Below, in pieces: positions 18,763 to 27,451 of a stretch of DNA of 35,549 bases. The notes under the pieces were generated by a model. That model did no database searches and was not told the origin of the DNA. It saw nothing but the letters and a program-made list of their open reading frames with translations. The stretch lies in assembly GCA_027485485.1 (NCBI GenBank), contig JAIXQY010000030.1, positions 1-35,549 of the forward strand, in the 5' to 3' direction. Each line of letters opens with the position of its first letter. Position 1 is the stretch's first letter. A program made the position numbers and the translations under genes. The DNA is from Sphingomonadales bacterium. GTDB taxonomy: Bacteria; Pseudomonadota; Alphaproteobacteria; Sphingomonadales; Sphingomonadaceae.

Positions 18763-21700
18763 CAGCCTTAGCAGCCCCTTCGTTGTTGGTGAACCACCGC
18801 TTCATGCGCGGGGCCAGCCATTCTTCCACCGACACGGCGATGGAGAAGCCCGCCGGCACGATGATCAGGGTGAGCGCGGTCGACACGATCAGGCCGCCGA
18901 TCACCACGATGCCCATCGGCGCGCGCCACGAACCATCGCCGCCCAGCGCCAGCGCCACCGGCATCATGCCGGCAACCATGGCCACCGTGGTCATCACGAT
19001 TGGCTGCACACGCTTGTGGCCGGCTTCCAATATGGCTTCCAGCTTGGGCACGCCCTTGCCCATTTCCTCGATCGCCATATCGACCAGCAGGATCGAGTTC
19101 TTGGCCACAATGCCCAGCAGCATCAGCAGGCCGATGAACACCGGCATGGAAATGGCATTGCCGGTGATGGCCAGCGCGATCAGGCCGCCCAGCGGCGCCA
19201 GCAGCAGCGACACCATGTTGACGAAGGGCGGCAGCACCCGCTTGTAGAGCAGCACCAGCACGGCGAACACCATCACCACGCCGGCAATCACCGCCAGGAT
19301 GAAGTTGGTCACCAGTTCGCCCAGCCACTTCTGCATGCCCAGTTGCACCGATTCCACGCCCGAGGGCAGGTTCTTCATGATCGGCATCTGGTTGACCTTC
19401 ATCTGCACATCGCCGGACAGCAGGCCGGGGGCGAGATCAGCGCCGATCAGCACGCGCCGCTGTTGGTTGAAGCGGCGGATTTCGGTGGGGCCGGCACCAA
19501 AGCTGATTTCGGCCACAACCTTCAGGGGCACGGTGCCGCCGCGGGCGGTGGGCACCGGCAGATTTTCGATGGTCGTGAGATTGCGGCGCGACGATTCCGC
19601 CAGCGCCACGCGGATCGGGATCTGGCGATCGGCCACGCTGAACTTGGCGACATTCTGATCGATATCACCCAGGGTGGCGATGCGGATGGTTTCCGACAGC
19701 GCCGCGGTGGTCACGCCCAGTTCGGCGGCCAGATCAAGCCGCGGCTTGATCGTGATTTCCGGCCGCTGCAGCCCGCCATCAATGCGCGCCTGGCGCAATT
19801 CCGGCATCTTGCGCATGTCATCAACCACCTTGCGGGCGGTGGCTTCCAGCACGACCGGATCATTGCCGGTGAGGGTGATGCCGATCGGGCGGCCACCGGG
19901 CGGGCCATCGCCCTGCGCGGCAAAGCCGATGCGGGCATCCGGAATGGCGGCCAGCCTGGGCGCCATCGCCCGTTCCCAATCGATGCGGTGCATCGACCGC
20001 TCCTTCTTGAGCGTGAGATAGATATTGCCGCCGCCCACATCGACATCGGCAAAGGCCAGCGCCAGATCGGGCGAGGATTCCACCACCTTCACGGCCTGGT
20101 CCACCACGGCTTCGGTCTGCGCCAGGGTGACACCCGGCGGCAGCGAGATGGTGATCTGGCTGTCGTCGTTGTCCACGTCGGGCTGGAACGTCATCGGCAG
20201 CATCCAGAACAACAGCACGGTGAGGGCCAGCGCACCGCCGCCAAGGCCGAACACCGTCTTCATCCGGTTGGCCAGCGCCCAGCCCAGGATCGACATGTAG
20301 CGATCAATCCATTTGCCACCGCCATGTTCGGCCTGGCCATCGCTTTTCAGGAAATAGGCGGCCAGCATCGGGGTGATGAGACGGGCCACGGCAAGGCTGA
20401 TCACCACTGCCACCGCCACTGTGGCACCGAAGTTCTTGAAGAACTGGCCGGAAATGCCGGGCATCAGCGCGACGGGCAGGAACACCGCGACGATGGACAT
20501 GGTGGTGGCGACCACCGCCAGCCCGATTTCATCGGCCGCGTCCATCGATGCCTGCCAGGCGGATTTGCCCATGCGCATGTGGCGCACGATATTCTCGATC
20601 TCCACGATGGCATCGTCCACCAGCACGCCGGCCACCAGGCTGAGTGCCAGCAGCGACAACTGGTTGAGGCTGAAACCCAGCCAGGCATCGAGGAACCAGA
20701 AGGTGGGAATGGCCGAAAGCGGGATGGCCAGCGCCGAGATGATGGTGGCGCGCCAATCGCGCAGGAACCACAACACCACCAGCACCGCCAGAATCGCGCC
20801 TTCGATCATGGCGTTGATGGCGCCGTGATATTGCGCCTTGGTATATTCCACCGAGGTGAAGATCAGGCGGAACTGCACCTTGGGGTTTTGCTTGCGCAGA
20901 GTTTCGATTTCCTTGAGGGCGGCATCATAGACGCTCACATCTGACGAGCCCTTGGCCTTGGCCATCGAGAAGCTGAGCACCTGGCGGCCGCCCAACTTGG
21001 AAATGCTGCGCTGTTCGGCATAGGCATCGCGCACTTCGGCGATGTCGCTCAAGCGGATATTGCGGCCAAGGCCCAGGCTGATCTGGGTTTCGGCCAGTGC
21101 GTTGGCGGTGCGGGCGTTGCCGATCACGCGCACCGATTGTTCGGCCCCGGCGATTTCGGCGCGGCCACCGGCGGCGTTGAGGTTCACCTGGCGCAACTGG
21201 GCGTTGACCTGGGAAGCGGTAACACCATAGGCCTGCATGCGATCAGGATCGAGGGTGACCCTGATTTCGCGGCTCACCCCACCCGAACGGCGCACCTGCG
21301 CCATGCCGGGAATGCCCAGCAGACGCTTGGCCACCGTGTTGTCGACGAACCAGCTCAGCTCCTCGAGCGTCATCGCGGTGGATTCAACCGAGAAATAGGC
21401 GATCGGGCCGCCGGCGATATCAAGCCGGCCCACCTGCGGCTGCAGGATGCCCTGCGGCAGATCGGACCGGATATTGGCCACGGCATCACGCACGTCGTTG
21501 ACGGCGCGATCGATCGGGGTGCCGATGGCAAACTGCACCACGGTGCGGCTGTTGCCTTCGGACACGAAGCTGTTGACCTCGTCCACGCCGGTGATGTTGC
21601 GCACCGCGGCTTCGACGCGCTGGGTGACCTGATTCTCCAGCTCTTCCGGTGCCGCGCCGGGCTGGCTCACCCGCACCTCGGCACCAGGGAATTCCACGTC

Positions 21701-21817
21701 GGGCTGGTTGTTGATGTCCATCGCGCGGAACGACAGCACGCCGGCCAGCATCAGCAGCGCGAACAGCACCAAGGGCGGCACCGGGTTCTTGATCGACCAG
21801 GCAGAGATGTTGCGCAT
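18740..21817 (-). CDS. RND efflux transporter, inner-membrane pump (AcrB/MexB superfamily)
   Basis: 1025 residues with the RND plan: helix 1 (NPVPPLVLFALLMLAGVLSF), large periplasmic loop, helices 2-6, a second loop and helices 7-12. Proton-relay residues are visible as the Asp pair in AGVLVDDAIVEIENI and Lys in LLGIVAKNSILLVD. The N-terminal loop reads QPDVEFPGAEVRVSQPGAAP, typical of the HAE1-like/multidrug branch rather than heavy-metal pumps. It exports small molecules in complex with the fusion protein encoded 33 bp upstream. An outer-membrane channel gene is not in the window, so the pump presumably borrows one. Substrate is unknown. Confidence 0.94.
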   Translation of the reverse strand: MRNISAWSIKNPVPPLVLFALLMLAGVLSFRAMDINNQPDVEFPGAEVRVSQPGAAPEELENQVTQRVEAAVRNITGVDEVNSFVSEGNSRTVVQFAIGTPIDRAVNDVRDAVANIRSDLPQGILQPQVGRLDIAGGPIAYFSVESTAMTLEELSWFVDNTVAKRLLGIPGMAQVRRSGGVSREIRVTLDPDRMQAYGVTASQVNAQLRQVNLNAAGGRAEIAGAEQSVRVIGNARTANALAETQISLGLGRNIRLSDIAEVRDAYAEQRSISKLGGRQVLSFSMAKAKGSSDVSVYDAALKEIETLRKQNPKVQFRLIFTSVEYTKAQYHGAINAMIEGAILAVLVVLWFLRDWRATIISALAIPLSAIPTFWFLDAWLGFSLNQLSLLALSLVAGVLVDDAIVEIENIVRHMRMGKSAWQASMDAADEIGLAVVATTMSIVAVFLPVALMPGISGQFFKNFGATVAVAVVISLAVARLITPMLAAYFLKSDGQAEHGGGKWIDRYMSILGWALANRMKTVFGLGGGALALTVLLFWMLPMTFQPDVDNDDSQITISLPPGVTLAQTEAVVDQAVKVVESSPDLALAFADVDVGGGNIYLTLKKERSMHRIDWERAMAPRLAAIPDARIGFAAQGDGPPGGRPIGITLTGNDPVVLEATARKVVDDMRKMPELRQARIDGGLQRPEITIKPRLDLAAELGVTTAALSETIRIATLGDIDQNVAKFSVADRQIPIRVALAESSRRNLTTIENLPVPTARGGTVPLKVVAEISFGAGPTEIRRFNQQRRVLIGADLAPGLLSGDVQMKVNQMPIMKNLPSGVESVQLGMQKWLGELVTNFILAVIAGVVMVFAVLVLLYKRVLPPFVNMVSLLLAPLGGLIALAITGNAISMPVFIGLLMLLGIVAKNSILLVDMAIEEMGKGVPKLEAILEAGHKRVQPIVMTTVAMVAGMMPVALALGGDGSWRAPMGIVVIGGLIVSTALTLIIVPAGFSIAVSVEEWLAPRMKRWFTNNEGAAKAGVATPAE

Positions 21818-21850
21818 GGGTTCAGCCTTGAGGGGGTTCAGCGCGGGATA

Positions 21851-23047
21851 TCAGCGGGCAGCAGCGGGCGCGGCCAGCACCGGCTTGATCTTGTCACCCG
21901 GCTTCAGGAAGGCGCCGGCGCTGGCCACCACCCGTTCCGTGCCGTTCAGGCCGGCCGCGATGCCAACGCCGGCATCGCTGATCGTGCCCACCGTGATGGC
22001 ACGGCGTTCGATCTTGTTGTCCTTGGTCAACACCATGACGAAATTGCCATCGGCATCGGCCAGCACCGCCGATTGCGGCAGCAGCGGCCGGCTCGATTGA
22101 CCAGCTTCGATGCGGGCGCGGGCAAAGGCACCGACGCGCAGACCTGGCGAATAATCCAGCTGGATGCGCACCACGCCCTGGCGATTGGCGGCGTCGATCA
22201 CCGGATCGAGCAGCCACACCGTGCCCTTGTAGCCTTCGGTCGAGCCCACCGGCGTCACCGTGGCGGCCATGCCGGGGCGCAGCCGCGCCATGTCCTGCTC
22301 GGCCACCTGGGCGCGCATTTCCAGCGTGCCGCCTTCGGCGATGCGGAACAGGGCGCCGGTGCCGGGGCCGACGACCTGACCGGCTTCGACATTGCGGGCC
22401 AGCACCAGGCCGGCGGCCGGGGCGCGCACGTCCAGCCGTTCGGCGCGTTCGCGCGCGGCGTTCAACTGGGCCCGGGCCACGCCCACGCGCGCCACGGCGC
22501 CATCGCGGGTGGCAGCGCGCTGATCAATGTCGGCGCGGCTGATGAAACCCTTGGCAACCAGACTTTCGGCACGGGCCAGATTGGCTTCGGCCAACCGGGC
22601 ATCGGCCTCGGCCTGGCGCACGCCGGCGGCCAACTGGGCGATTTCCTGCGTCTGCACCTGGCGGTCGATCTGGGCCAGCACCTGGCCGGCTGCAACCCGC
22701 TGGCCGGGATCAACCGTCACGCGCACCACACGGCCGCCTTCGCCCTGCACGCCCACGGCAGCATCACGGCGGGCGGCAATGCTGCCCGGCGCCACCACGG
22801 CGTCGGCCATCATCGTGGAGCCCGGCACGATCACCGTGACCTCCGGCAGATTGCTGGCTGCGGCGGGCGGCGGTGCGGCCGGGGCAAAGCCCTTCCAGGC
22901 GGCAACACCGGCCAGCGCGACGGCCAGCGCGATCAGCGCCGGCTTAAGCCAGCGGCGCTCGCGGGCGGTTTCCACCGGTGCAACCGATGGGTGCAGGGGG
23001 AACACGTCCGCGCTTTCGGGAGACATCGGGGCATTGTGGGCGTTCAT
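21851..23047 (-). CDS. RND efflux periplasmic adaptor (membrane fusion protein)
   Basis: 398 residues if it starts at ATG 23047 (MNAHNAPMSPESADVF), which has GAGGA nine bases upstream; the track start at 23098 is a TTG inside the predicted promoter, and ATG 23053 is also possible. A single anchoring helix (PALIALAVALAGVAAWKG) is followed by the two half-motifs of a lipoyl/biotinyl-like domain, a helical hairpin (QEIAQLAAGVRQAEADARLAEANLARAESLVAKG), a beta-barrel and a membrane-proximal domain (VVASAGAFLKPGDKIKPV). It links the RND pump to an outer-membrane channel. First gene of the minus-strand pump operon. Confidence 0.93.
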   Translation of the reverse strand: MNAHNAPMSPESADVFPLHPSVAPVETARERRWLKPALIALAVALAGVAAWKGFAPAAPPPAAASNLPEVTVIVPGSTMMADAVVAPGSIAARRDAAVGVQGEGGRVVRVTVDPGQRVAAGQVLAQIDRQVQTQEIAQLAAGVRQAEADARLAEANLARAESLVAKGFISRADIDQRAATRDGAVARVGVARAQLNAARERAERLDVRAPAAGLVLARNVEAGQVVGPGTGALFRIAEGGTLEMRAQVAEQDMARLRPGMAATVTPVGSTEGYKGTVWLLDPVIDAANRQGVVRIQLDYSPGLRVGAFARARIEAGQSSRPLLPQSAVLADADGNFVMVLTKDNKIERRAITVGTISDAGVGIAAGLNGTERVVASAGAFLKPGDKIKPVLAAPAAAR

Positions 23048-23068
23048 GGTCATAGATCCTCTGCAGGG

Positions 23069-23085
23069 TGTATTATCGAAATACA
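23069..23085. promoter_or_regulatory. Dyad over the probable -10 of the RND operon (operator candidate)
   Basis: TGTATT-N5-AATACA is a perfect 6-bp dyad 22 bp upstream of the adaptor start. On the minus strand it covers GATAAT, a five-of-six match to the -10 consensus; a weak TTGCAT lies 15 bp upstream of that. TetR-type repressors often sit over the promoter of RND operons, but no such gene is in the window, so the regulator is unknown. Confidence 0.45.
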
Positions 23086-23298
23086 TCACCGCATGCAAGG
23101 GGCTCTCATAGACGAATTTCTCCGGCTTCGGAAGCAGAATTGAGCCGCACTCGGACCAACATGGGGTGGCATTCTGCCGCCGGCTGTTGTGGCATCTGCA
23201 TTGTCAAAAAATCCGCCGCCAAAGCCGCTGAAAACAGCAGATGACGCGGCTGGCAAACGGCGTCACCATTGCAGTGTGTTGCAAGGGGGATATCAGCC

Positions 23299-24267
23299 AT
23301 GGCCACCTATTCCAAAGGCTTGATCGAAATTGGCGACGGCTTGTTCGCCTGGTTGCAGCCCGATGGCGGTTGGGGCTGGTCCAACGCCGGGCTGATCGTC
23401 GATGGCCGGCCCGGCGATGGCGCCGCCGCGCTGGTTGACACCCTGTTCGACACGCAGCTGACGGCCGACATGCTGGCCGGGATGGAACGGGCCACCGGCT
23501 TTGGCGCCGCCACCATCGGCCAGGTGGTGAACACCCACGCCAATGGCGATCACACCCACGGCAACCATCTGCTGGGGCAGGCCGAGATCATCGCTTCGGA
23601 AGCATCGGCCCGCGAGATGGAGGCGTTTTCACCCGCCGTGCTGGCGCAGATGAAGGCGGCTGGCGCGGCCGGCCACATGGGTGTGGCAGGAACTTACTTT
23701 GCCGAAATCTTCGCGCCGTTCGATTTTGCCGGGGTGCAGGAGCGCGCGCCCACCCGCACCTTTTGCGGCCATGATCATCTGATCGTGGGCAACAAGGCGG
23801 CCGAACTGATCGAGGTGGGTCCGGCGCACACGGCGGGCGACGTGCTGGTGCATGTGCCGCAAGGCAAAGCGGTGTTCACCGGCGACATCTTGTTCATCGA
23901 AGGCACGCCGATCATGTGGGCCGGGCCGGTTTCGAACTGGATTGCGGCGTGCGAGCGGATCATCGCCATGGATGTGGACGTGATCGTGCCCGGCCATGGG
24001 CCCCTCACCGACAAGGCCGGGGTGCGCGAGGTGGCGGAATACCTAGCCTTTATCCGCGATGAAGCCCGTGCCCGTCACGCGGCCGGCCTGTCAGCCGAAG
24101 AGGCTGCGCGCAACATCGGCCTTGGCCGCTATGCCACGTGGAAAGACGCCGAGCGGATCGCGGTGAATGTCGACACGCTCTACCGCGAGTTCAACAATGA
24201 CCCGACCCCGCCCGACGCCATCCGCCTGTTTGGCCTGATGGGGCAGATTTACTATGACCGGCGATGA
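23299..24267 (+). CDS. Metallo-beta-lactamase-fold hydrolase
   Basis: 322 residues from ATG 23299, with GGGGGA nine bases upstream. The metal-binding core is NTHANGDHTHGNH (His80, Asn82, Asp84, His85), i.e. HxNxDH with Asn where most MBL proteins have His. Later ligand regions are GPAHTAGDVLVH, VFTGDILFIEG and VPGHGPLTDK. The fold is shared by glyoxalase II-like and other hydrolases; a set of bacterial MBL proteins with HANGDH exists, but I know no proven substrate. The C-terminal part is helical (RNIGLGRYATWKDAERIAVN). It is convergent with the SDR gene, six bases away. Confidence 0.88.
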   Translation: MATYSKGLIEIGDGLFAWLQPDGGWGWSNAGLIVDGRPGDGAAALVDTLFDTQLTADMLAGMERATGFGAATIGQVVNTHANGDHTHGNHLLGQAEIIASEASAREMEAFSPAVLAQMKAAGAAGHMGVAGTYFAEIFAPFDFAGVQERAPTRTFCGHDHLIVGNKAAELIEVGPAHTAGDVLVHVPQGKAVFTGDILFIEGTPIMWAGPVSNWIAACERIIAMDVDVIVPGHGPLTDKAGVREVAEYLAFIRDEARARHAAGLSAEEAARNIGLGRYATWKDAERIAVNVDTLYREFNNDPTPPDAIRLFGLMGQIYYDRR

Positions 24268-24273
24268 GGCCGG

Positions 24274-25050
24274 TCAGGCAATCGTCACCCCGCCGTCGAT
24301 CACGAAATTCTGCCCCGTCGTGAAGGCCCCGGCCTTGCCGGCCAGGAACACCGCCATGCCGGCGATTTCATCCGGCACGCCGATACGCTTCAGCGGCGCG
24401 GTGGCGGTGGAGCGCTTCAGGGTTTCGGGATCGTCCCACAACGCCTTGGCAAAATCGGTCTTGATCAGTCCGGGCGCGATGCAGTTCACGCGCACATTGT
24501 CTGGCCCATATTCGCAGGCCAGGTTGCGGGCGATTTGCATGTCGGCGGCCTTCGATATGCAATAGGCGCCGATGATGGTGCTGCCGCGCAGGCCGCCGAT
24601 GCTGCTGATGATGGTGATGCTGCCATCCTTCCTCGCGCGCATCGCCGGGGCGACCATCGAGATCAGCCAATGGTTGGACACGATGTTGTTTTGCAGGATC
24701 TTGGTGAAGGCTTCATCCGAAATGCCGTCCTGCGGGCCATAATAGGGATTGCTGGCGGCATTGCACACCAGATGATCGATCTGGCCCCATTTGGCGATGG
24801 TGGCATCCACCAGCGCCTGCAGGCTTTCCTTGCTGGCAATGTTGGCCGGCACGCTGATCGCGGCTTCGCGGCCCACGGCGGCGTTGATCTCGTCGCGCGC
24901 GGCTTCGCACACATCGGCCTTGCGGCTGGAAATCACCACATTGGCACCATGTTCGGCCATGCGGTGGGCGATGGCCTTGCCGATGCCGCGGCTGGAACCG
25001 GTGATGAGGGCGGTCTGCCCGGTCAGATCGAAAAGGGCCGGAAGGGCCAT
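24274..25050 (-). CDS. Short-chain dehydrogenase/reductase (SDR)
   Basis: 258 residues from ATG 25050 (GGGGAGA eight bases upstream). It is a classical SDR: cofactor motif TGSSRGIG (17-24), CNAAS (97-101) in place of NNAG, catalytic Ser in IISSIGG (about 150), and Tyr163/Lys167 in AYCISK. The Arg43 region (SSRKAD) suggests NADP(H) preference. The end GQNFVIDGGVTIA is typical of the family. The substrate is not predictable from sequence. It is divergent from the MFS gene and convergent with the MBL gene. Confidence 0.9.
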   Translation of the reverse strand: MALPALFDLTGQTALITGSSRGIGKAIAHRMAEHGANVVISSRKADVCEAARDEINAAVGREAAISVPANIASKESLQALVDATIAKWGQIDHLVCNAASNPYYGPQDGISDEAFTKILQNNIVSNHWLISMVAPAMRARKDGSITIISSIGGLRGSTIIGAYCISKAADMQIARNLACEYGPDNVRVNCIAPGLIKTDFAKALWDDPETLKRSTATAPLKRIGVPDEIAGMAVFLAGKAGAFTTGQNFVIDGGVTIA

Positions 25051-25152
25051 GGCGTGTCTCCCCAGTGGATGTTTGACACACACTAAGCCGGTGGCGCGGC
25101 CAATGTCACGCCCCACAGATGACAGGTTGGTTGCAGCCTGCCATCAAACGTC

Positions 25153-26373
25153 ATGACCGAATCAGCCCCGCCGAAACTGTCCTCCGATGCGGTGCGCGCC
25201 ACCTTGCTGTCGTGCCTGTTCTTTGCCGGCTTTGGCGCGCTGATCCCGCATCTGCCCACCTGGCTGGATGCGGCGCAGGGCTTTACCGGCGTGCAGATCA
25301 GCCTGGTGCTCACCATCGGCGGCCTGTCGCGCATCATCGTGGGCCCGATCACTGCCGCCTGGGCCGCCGGGCAGAGCGACAAGCGCGCGCCGCTGTTCCT
25401 GTTTTCCTTCCTGCTCACCGCCGGCTTTGCCGCGCTGTGGTTCGTGCAGGGCTTCTGGCCGGTGTTCGGGATCATCCTTTTGATGGACGTCGGCTTCTGG
25501 GGCCTGCTGCCGGCGGTGGAGGCGGCCCTGATCCGCCTGACCAAGAGTGGCCTGCCGCCCTATGGCGTGGCGCGCGGCCTGGCGTCGGCAGCCTTCATCG
25601 TGGGTTCGTCCAGCGTGGGGGCGCTGGTCGGCAATTTCGGTCCCTGGGCGATCTGGGCCTGGCTGCTCGGCGTGTCGGTGGCGCTGATCGGCGCCGCGCT
25701 GGTGATGCCGCGCGAGCCGGTGCAGGGCAATGAGGAGGGCGACTTCATTGGCCGCCTGAAGGATGGCATCGGCCTGCTGAAGAACCGCCGCTTTGCCCTG
25801 CTGATCTTTGCCGCCGGCATCCTGCAGGCCACCCACGGCTATTTCTATGGTTTCGGTGTGCTGATCTGGACCAAGGATCAGGGGATTTCACAGGCGGTGG
25901 CCGGCAATCTCTGGTCAGTCGGTGTGGCGGTGGAGGTGATCTTCCTGATGTTCCTGGGCGGCTGGTCGAGCCGCTTTGCCAGCGAAACCCTGATCCTGGT
26001 TGGCGCCATTGCCTGCATCATCCGCTGGACGGCAATGGCCTTCCTGCCGCCCGAAATCCTGCTGTGGCCGCTGCAAGTGCTGCATGCCGGCACCTTTGCC
26101 GCCGTGTTCCTGGGCGCGATGCGGCTGGTCAACGAGATGATGGGCGATGAACAGACAGCGACCGCCCAGATGATCTACATGGCGCTGGCCTCCGCCCCGG
26201 CGCAGGCCTTCACCACCTTCATTTCCGGCTATCTTTATGATGCGCTGGTGGCGGACGGCGATGCCGCGCTGGGCTATCTGGCAATGACCGGCGTGAGCGT
26301 GGTCGGGCTGGTGCTGGCGATCATGCTGTGGGTGACGCGGGCGAAGCCGGTATCAATATCGGTCGCGGCGTAA
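25153..26373 (+). CDS. Major facilitator superfamily transporter
   Basis: 406 residues with about 12 hydrophobic segments. N-terminal features are LLSCLFFAGFGALIPHLPTWL and the loop 2-3 region WAAGQSDKRAPLFLF, which resembles the D-x-x-x-R/K-R motif of MFS carriers. The overall look (PHLPTWL, FWGLLPAVEAALI) is like the 3-phenylpropionate/nucleoside-symporter branch (MFS_1-like). Substrate is unknown. The ATG at 25153 has no strong ribosome binding site. The last 21 bp overlap the convergent small membrane-protein gene. Confidence 0.87.
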   Translation: MTESAPPKLSSDAVRATLLSCLFFAGFGALIPHLPTWLDAAQGFTGVQISLVLTIGGLSRIIVGPITAAWAAGQSDKRAPLFLFSFLLTAGFAALWFVQGFWPVFGIILLMDVGFWGLLPAVEAALIRLTKSGLPPYGVARGLASAAFIVGSSSVGALVGNFGPWAIWAWLLGVSVALIGAALVMPREPVQGNEEGDFIGRLKDGIGLLKNRRFALLIFAAGILQATHGYFYGFGVLIWTKDQGISQAVAGNLWSVGVAVEVIFLMFLGGWSSRFASETLILVGAIACIIRWTAMAFLPPEILLWPLQVLHAGTFAAVFLGAMRLVNEMMGDEQTATAQMIYMALASAPAQAFTTFISGYLYDALVADGDAALGYLAMTGVSVVGLVLAIMLWVTRAKPVSISVAA

Positions 26374-26625
26374 GCGCCGGCGCAACTCGCCGAGCAGGCG
26401 ACCTGAGCCGGCGCCGCAAAGGCAGCTGGTGGTGACGATCATGGTGATTAGCAGGATGAAGGTCCCGCCATCTCCGGTTTCACCATTGCCTGAGGCCAGG
26501 ATGAACGCTTGCCAGACCAAGGCCAGAAACAGGCCAGCGCCAAGCCCGGCCGCAAGCGCCCACTTTGGCCGTCGGATCAGCCCGCCAAGCAGAAAACCGG
26601 CCGCGATCAGACCGGTGAACAGCAT
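26353..26625 (-). CDS. Small membrane protein translationally coupled to anbu
   Basis: 90 residues with three predicted helices (LFTGLIAAGFLLGGLI, WALAAGLGAGLFLALVWQAFIL, FILLITMIVTTSCLCGAGSG) and a strongly basic C-terminus (RRRLRRDRY) that should stay in the cytoplasm. Its ATG shares one base with the TGA of the Anbu gene (TGATG), so ribosomes could re-initiate here. I do not recognise a family. The coupling makes it a candidate partner of the Anbu system, for example a membrane anchor or exporter of its product; that is inference. The 3' end overlaps the MFS gene by 21 bp. Confidence 0.7.
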   Translation of the reverse strand: MLFTGLIAAGFLLGGLIRRPKWALAAGLGAGLFLALVWQAFILASGNGETGDGGTFILLITMIVTTSCLCGAGSGRLLGELRRRLRRDRY

Positions 26626-27389
26626 CAGCTCCGCAATTCCTGTTCGGGCTGGCTGGCATATTGCGGCAGCGGGATGGCGGCGGCGGCAGCCCGAAGTGCG
26701 TTGCTCCAGCGGTTGTTCAGCTCGCTGTAATAGGCGTCATCCGCCTCGATGCGGTGGATCAGTTCAATGTCGGACACGCCGGAGCGGATCGTGGCCATGT
26801 CGATCGGCAGGCCCACCGCCAGATTGGAGCGCATGGTGGCGCTGAACGAGATCAGCGCGATCTTCATCGCTTCGGCAATCGGGGTTTCATAGGTGAGCAT
26901 GCGATCGAGCACCGGCTTGCCATATTTGTTCTCGCCGATCTGCAGGAAGGGCGTATCGGCCTGGCATTCGATGAAATTGCCGGCGCCATAGATCAGGAAC
27001 AGCCGCGGCCGCCGCCCGCCGATGCTGCCGGCCAGCAGCAGGGTGGCATCGGTGAAGACATTGTCCCCCTTCACCACCCGGTCAATCTCGGCCTTGGCAT
27101 CCGAAAGCGCCTGGCCCACCAGTTGCGCAGCGCGGAACACGGTGGGCACATCGGCCAGCGTTTCCTTCTCGCCCGTATCGGGCATGGTGACGCCCAAGGC
27201 CACGCGCGACAGGGCGCTTTGCGTGACCGAAAGCGATCCGGCCGATGCGCACATGATGATCCGATCCGGCCCATGCTCCATCAGGCGCAGCTTGCGATAA
27301 CTGCTGATATTGTCGACGCCGGCGTTGGTGCGGGTGTCCGCCATCAGCACCAGGCCTTCGCGCACCAAGATGCCCACGCAATAGGTCAT
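26625..27389 (-). CDS. Anbu / proteasome-type protease
   Basis: 254 residues from ATG 27389, with GGGAGGA eight bases upstream; the long N-terminal extension in the track is untranslated DNA. After removal of Met1 the protein would start with a catalytic Thr (TYCVGILV), as in Ntn hydrolases. Counting from that Thr, Asp17 and Lys32 (MADTRTNAG, SSYRKL) match proteasome beta-type active-site residues. GSIGGRRPRLFLIYGAGNFIE and PFLQIGENKYGKPVLDR are typical of Anbu. Anbu assembles into ring or helical particles and is regarded as an ancestral relative of proteasome beta subunits; its substrates are not settled. It sits last but one in an operon with ATP-grasp, alpha-E and transglutaminase genes, the usual Anbu context. 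Confidence 0.93.
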   Translation of the reverse strand: MTYCVGILVREGLVLMADTRTNAGVDNISSYRKLRLMEHGPDRIIMCASAGSLSVTQSALSRVALGVTMPDTGEKETLADVPTVFRAAQLVGQALSDAKAEIDRVVKGDNVFTDATLLLAGSIGGRRPRLFLIYGAGNFIECQADTPFLQIGENKYGKPVLDRMLTYETPIAEAMKIALISFSATMRSNLAVGLPIDMATIRSGVSDIELIHRIEADDAYYSELNNRWSNALRAAAAAIPLPQYASQPEQELRS

Positions 27390-27451
27390 GCCATTGTCCT
27401 CCCAAGTGCCCCAGAGTGTGCGGCGGAAATGCCGGCCGGGCAAGAGGGGCC

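Noticed and set aside
19016-20944. 642-residue + strand ORF opposite the RND pump
   Set aside because: Antisense shadow with repetitive His/Gln/Gly composition.
21137-23143. 668-residue + strand ORF opposite the RND adaptor and pump
   Set aside because: Antisense shadow; the minus strand encodes a clear membrane fusion protein and pump.
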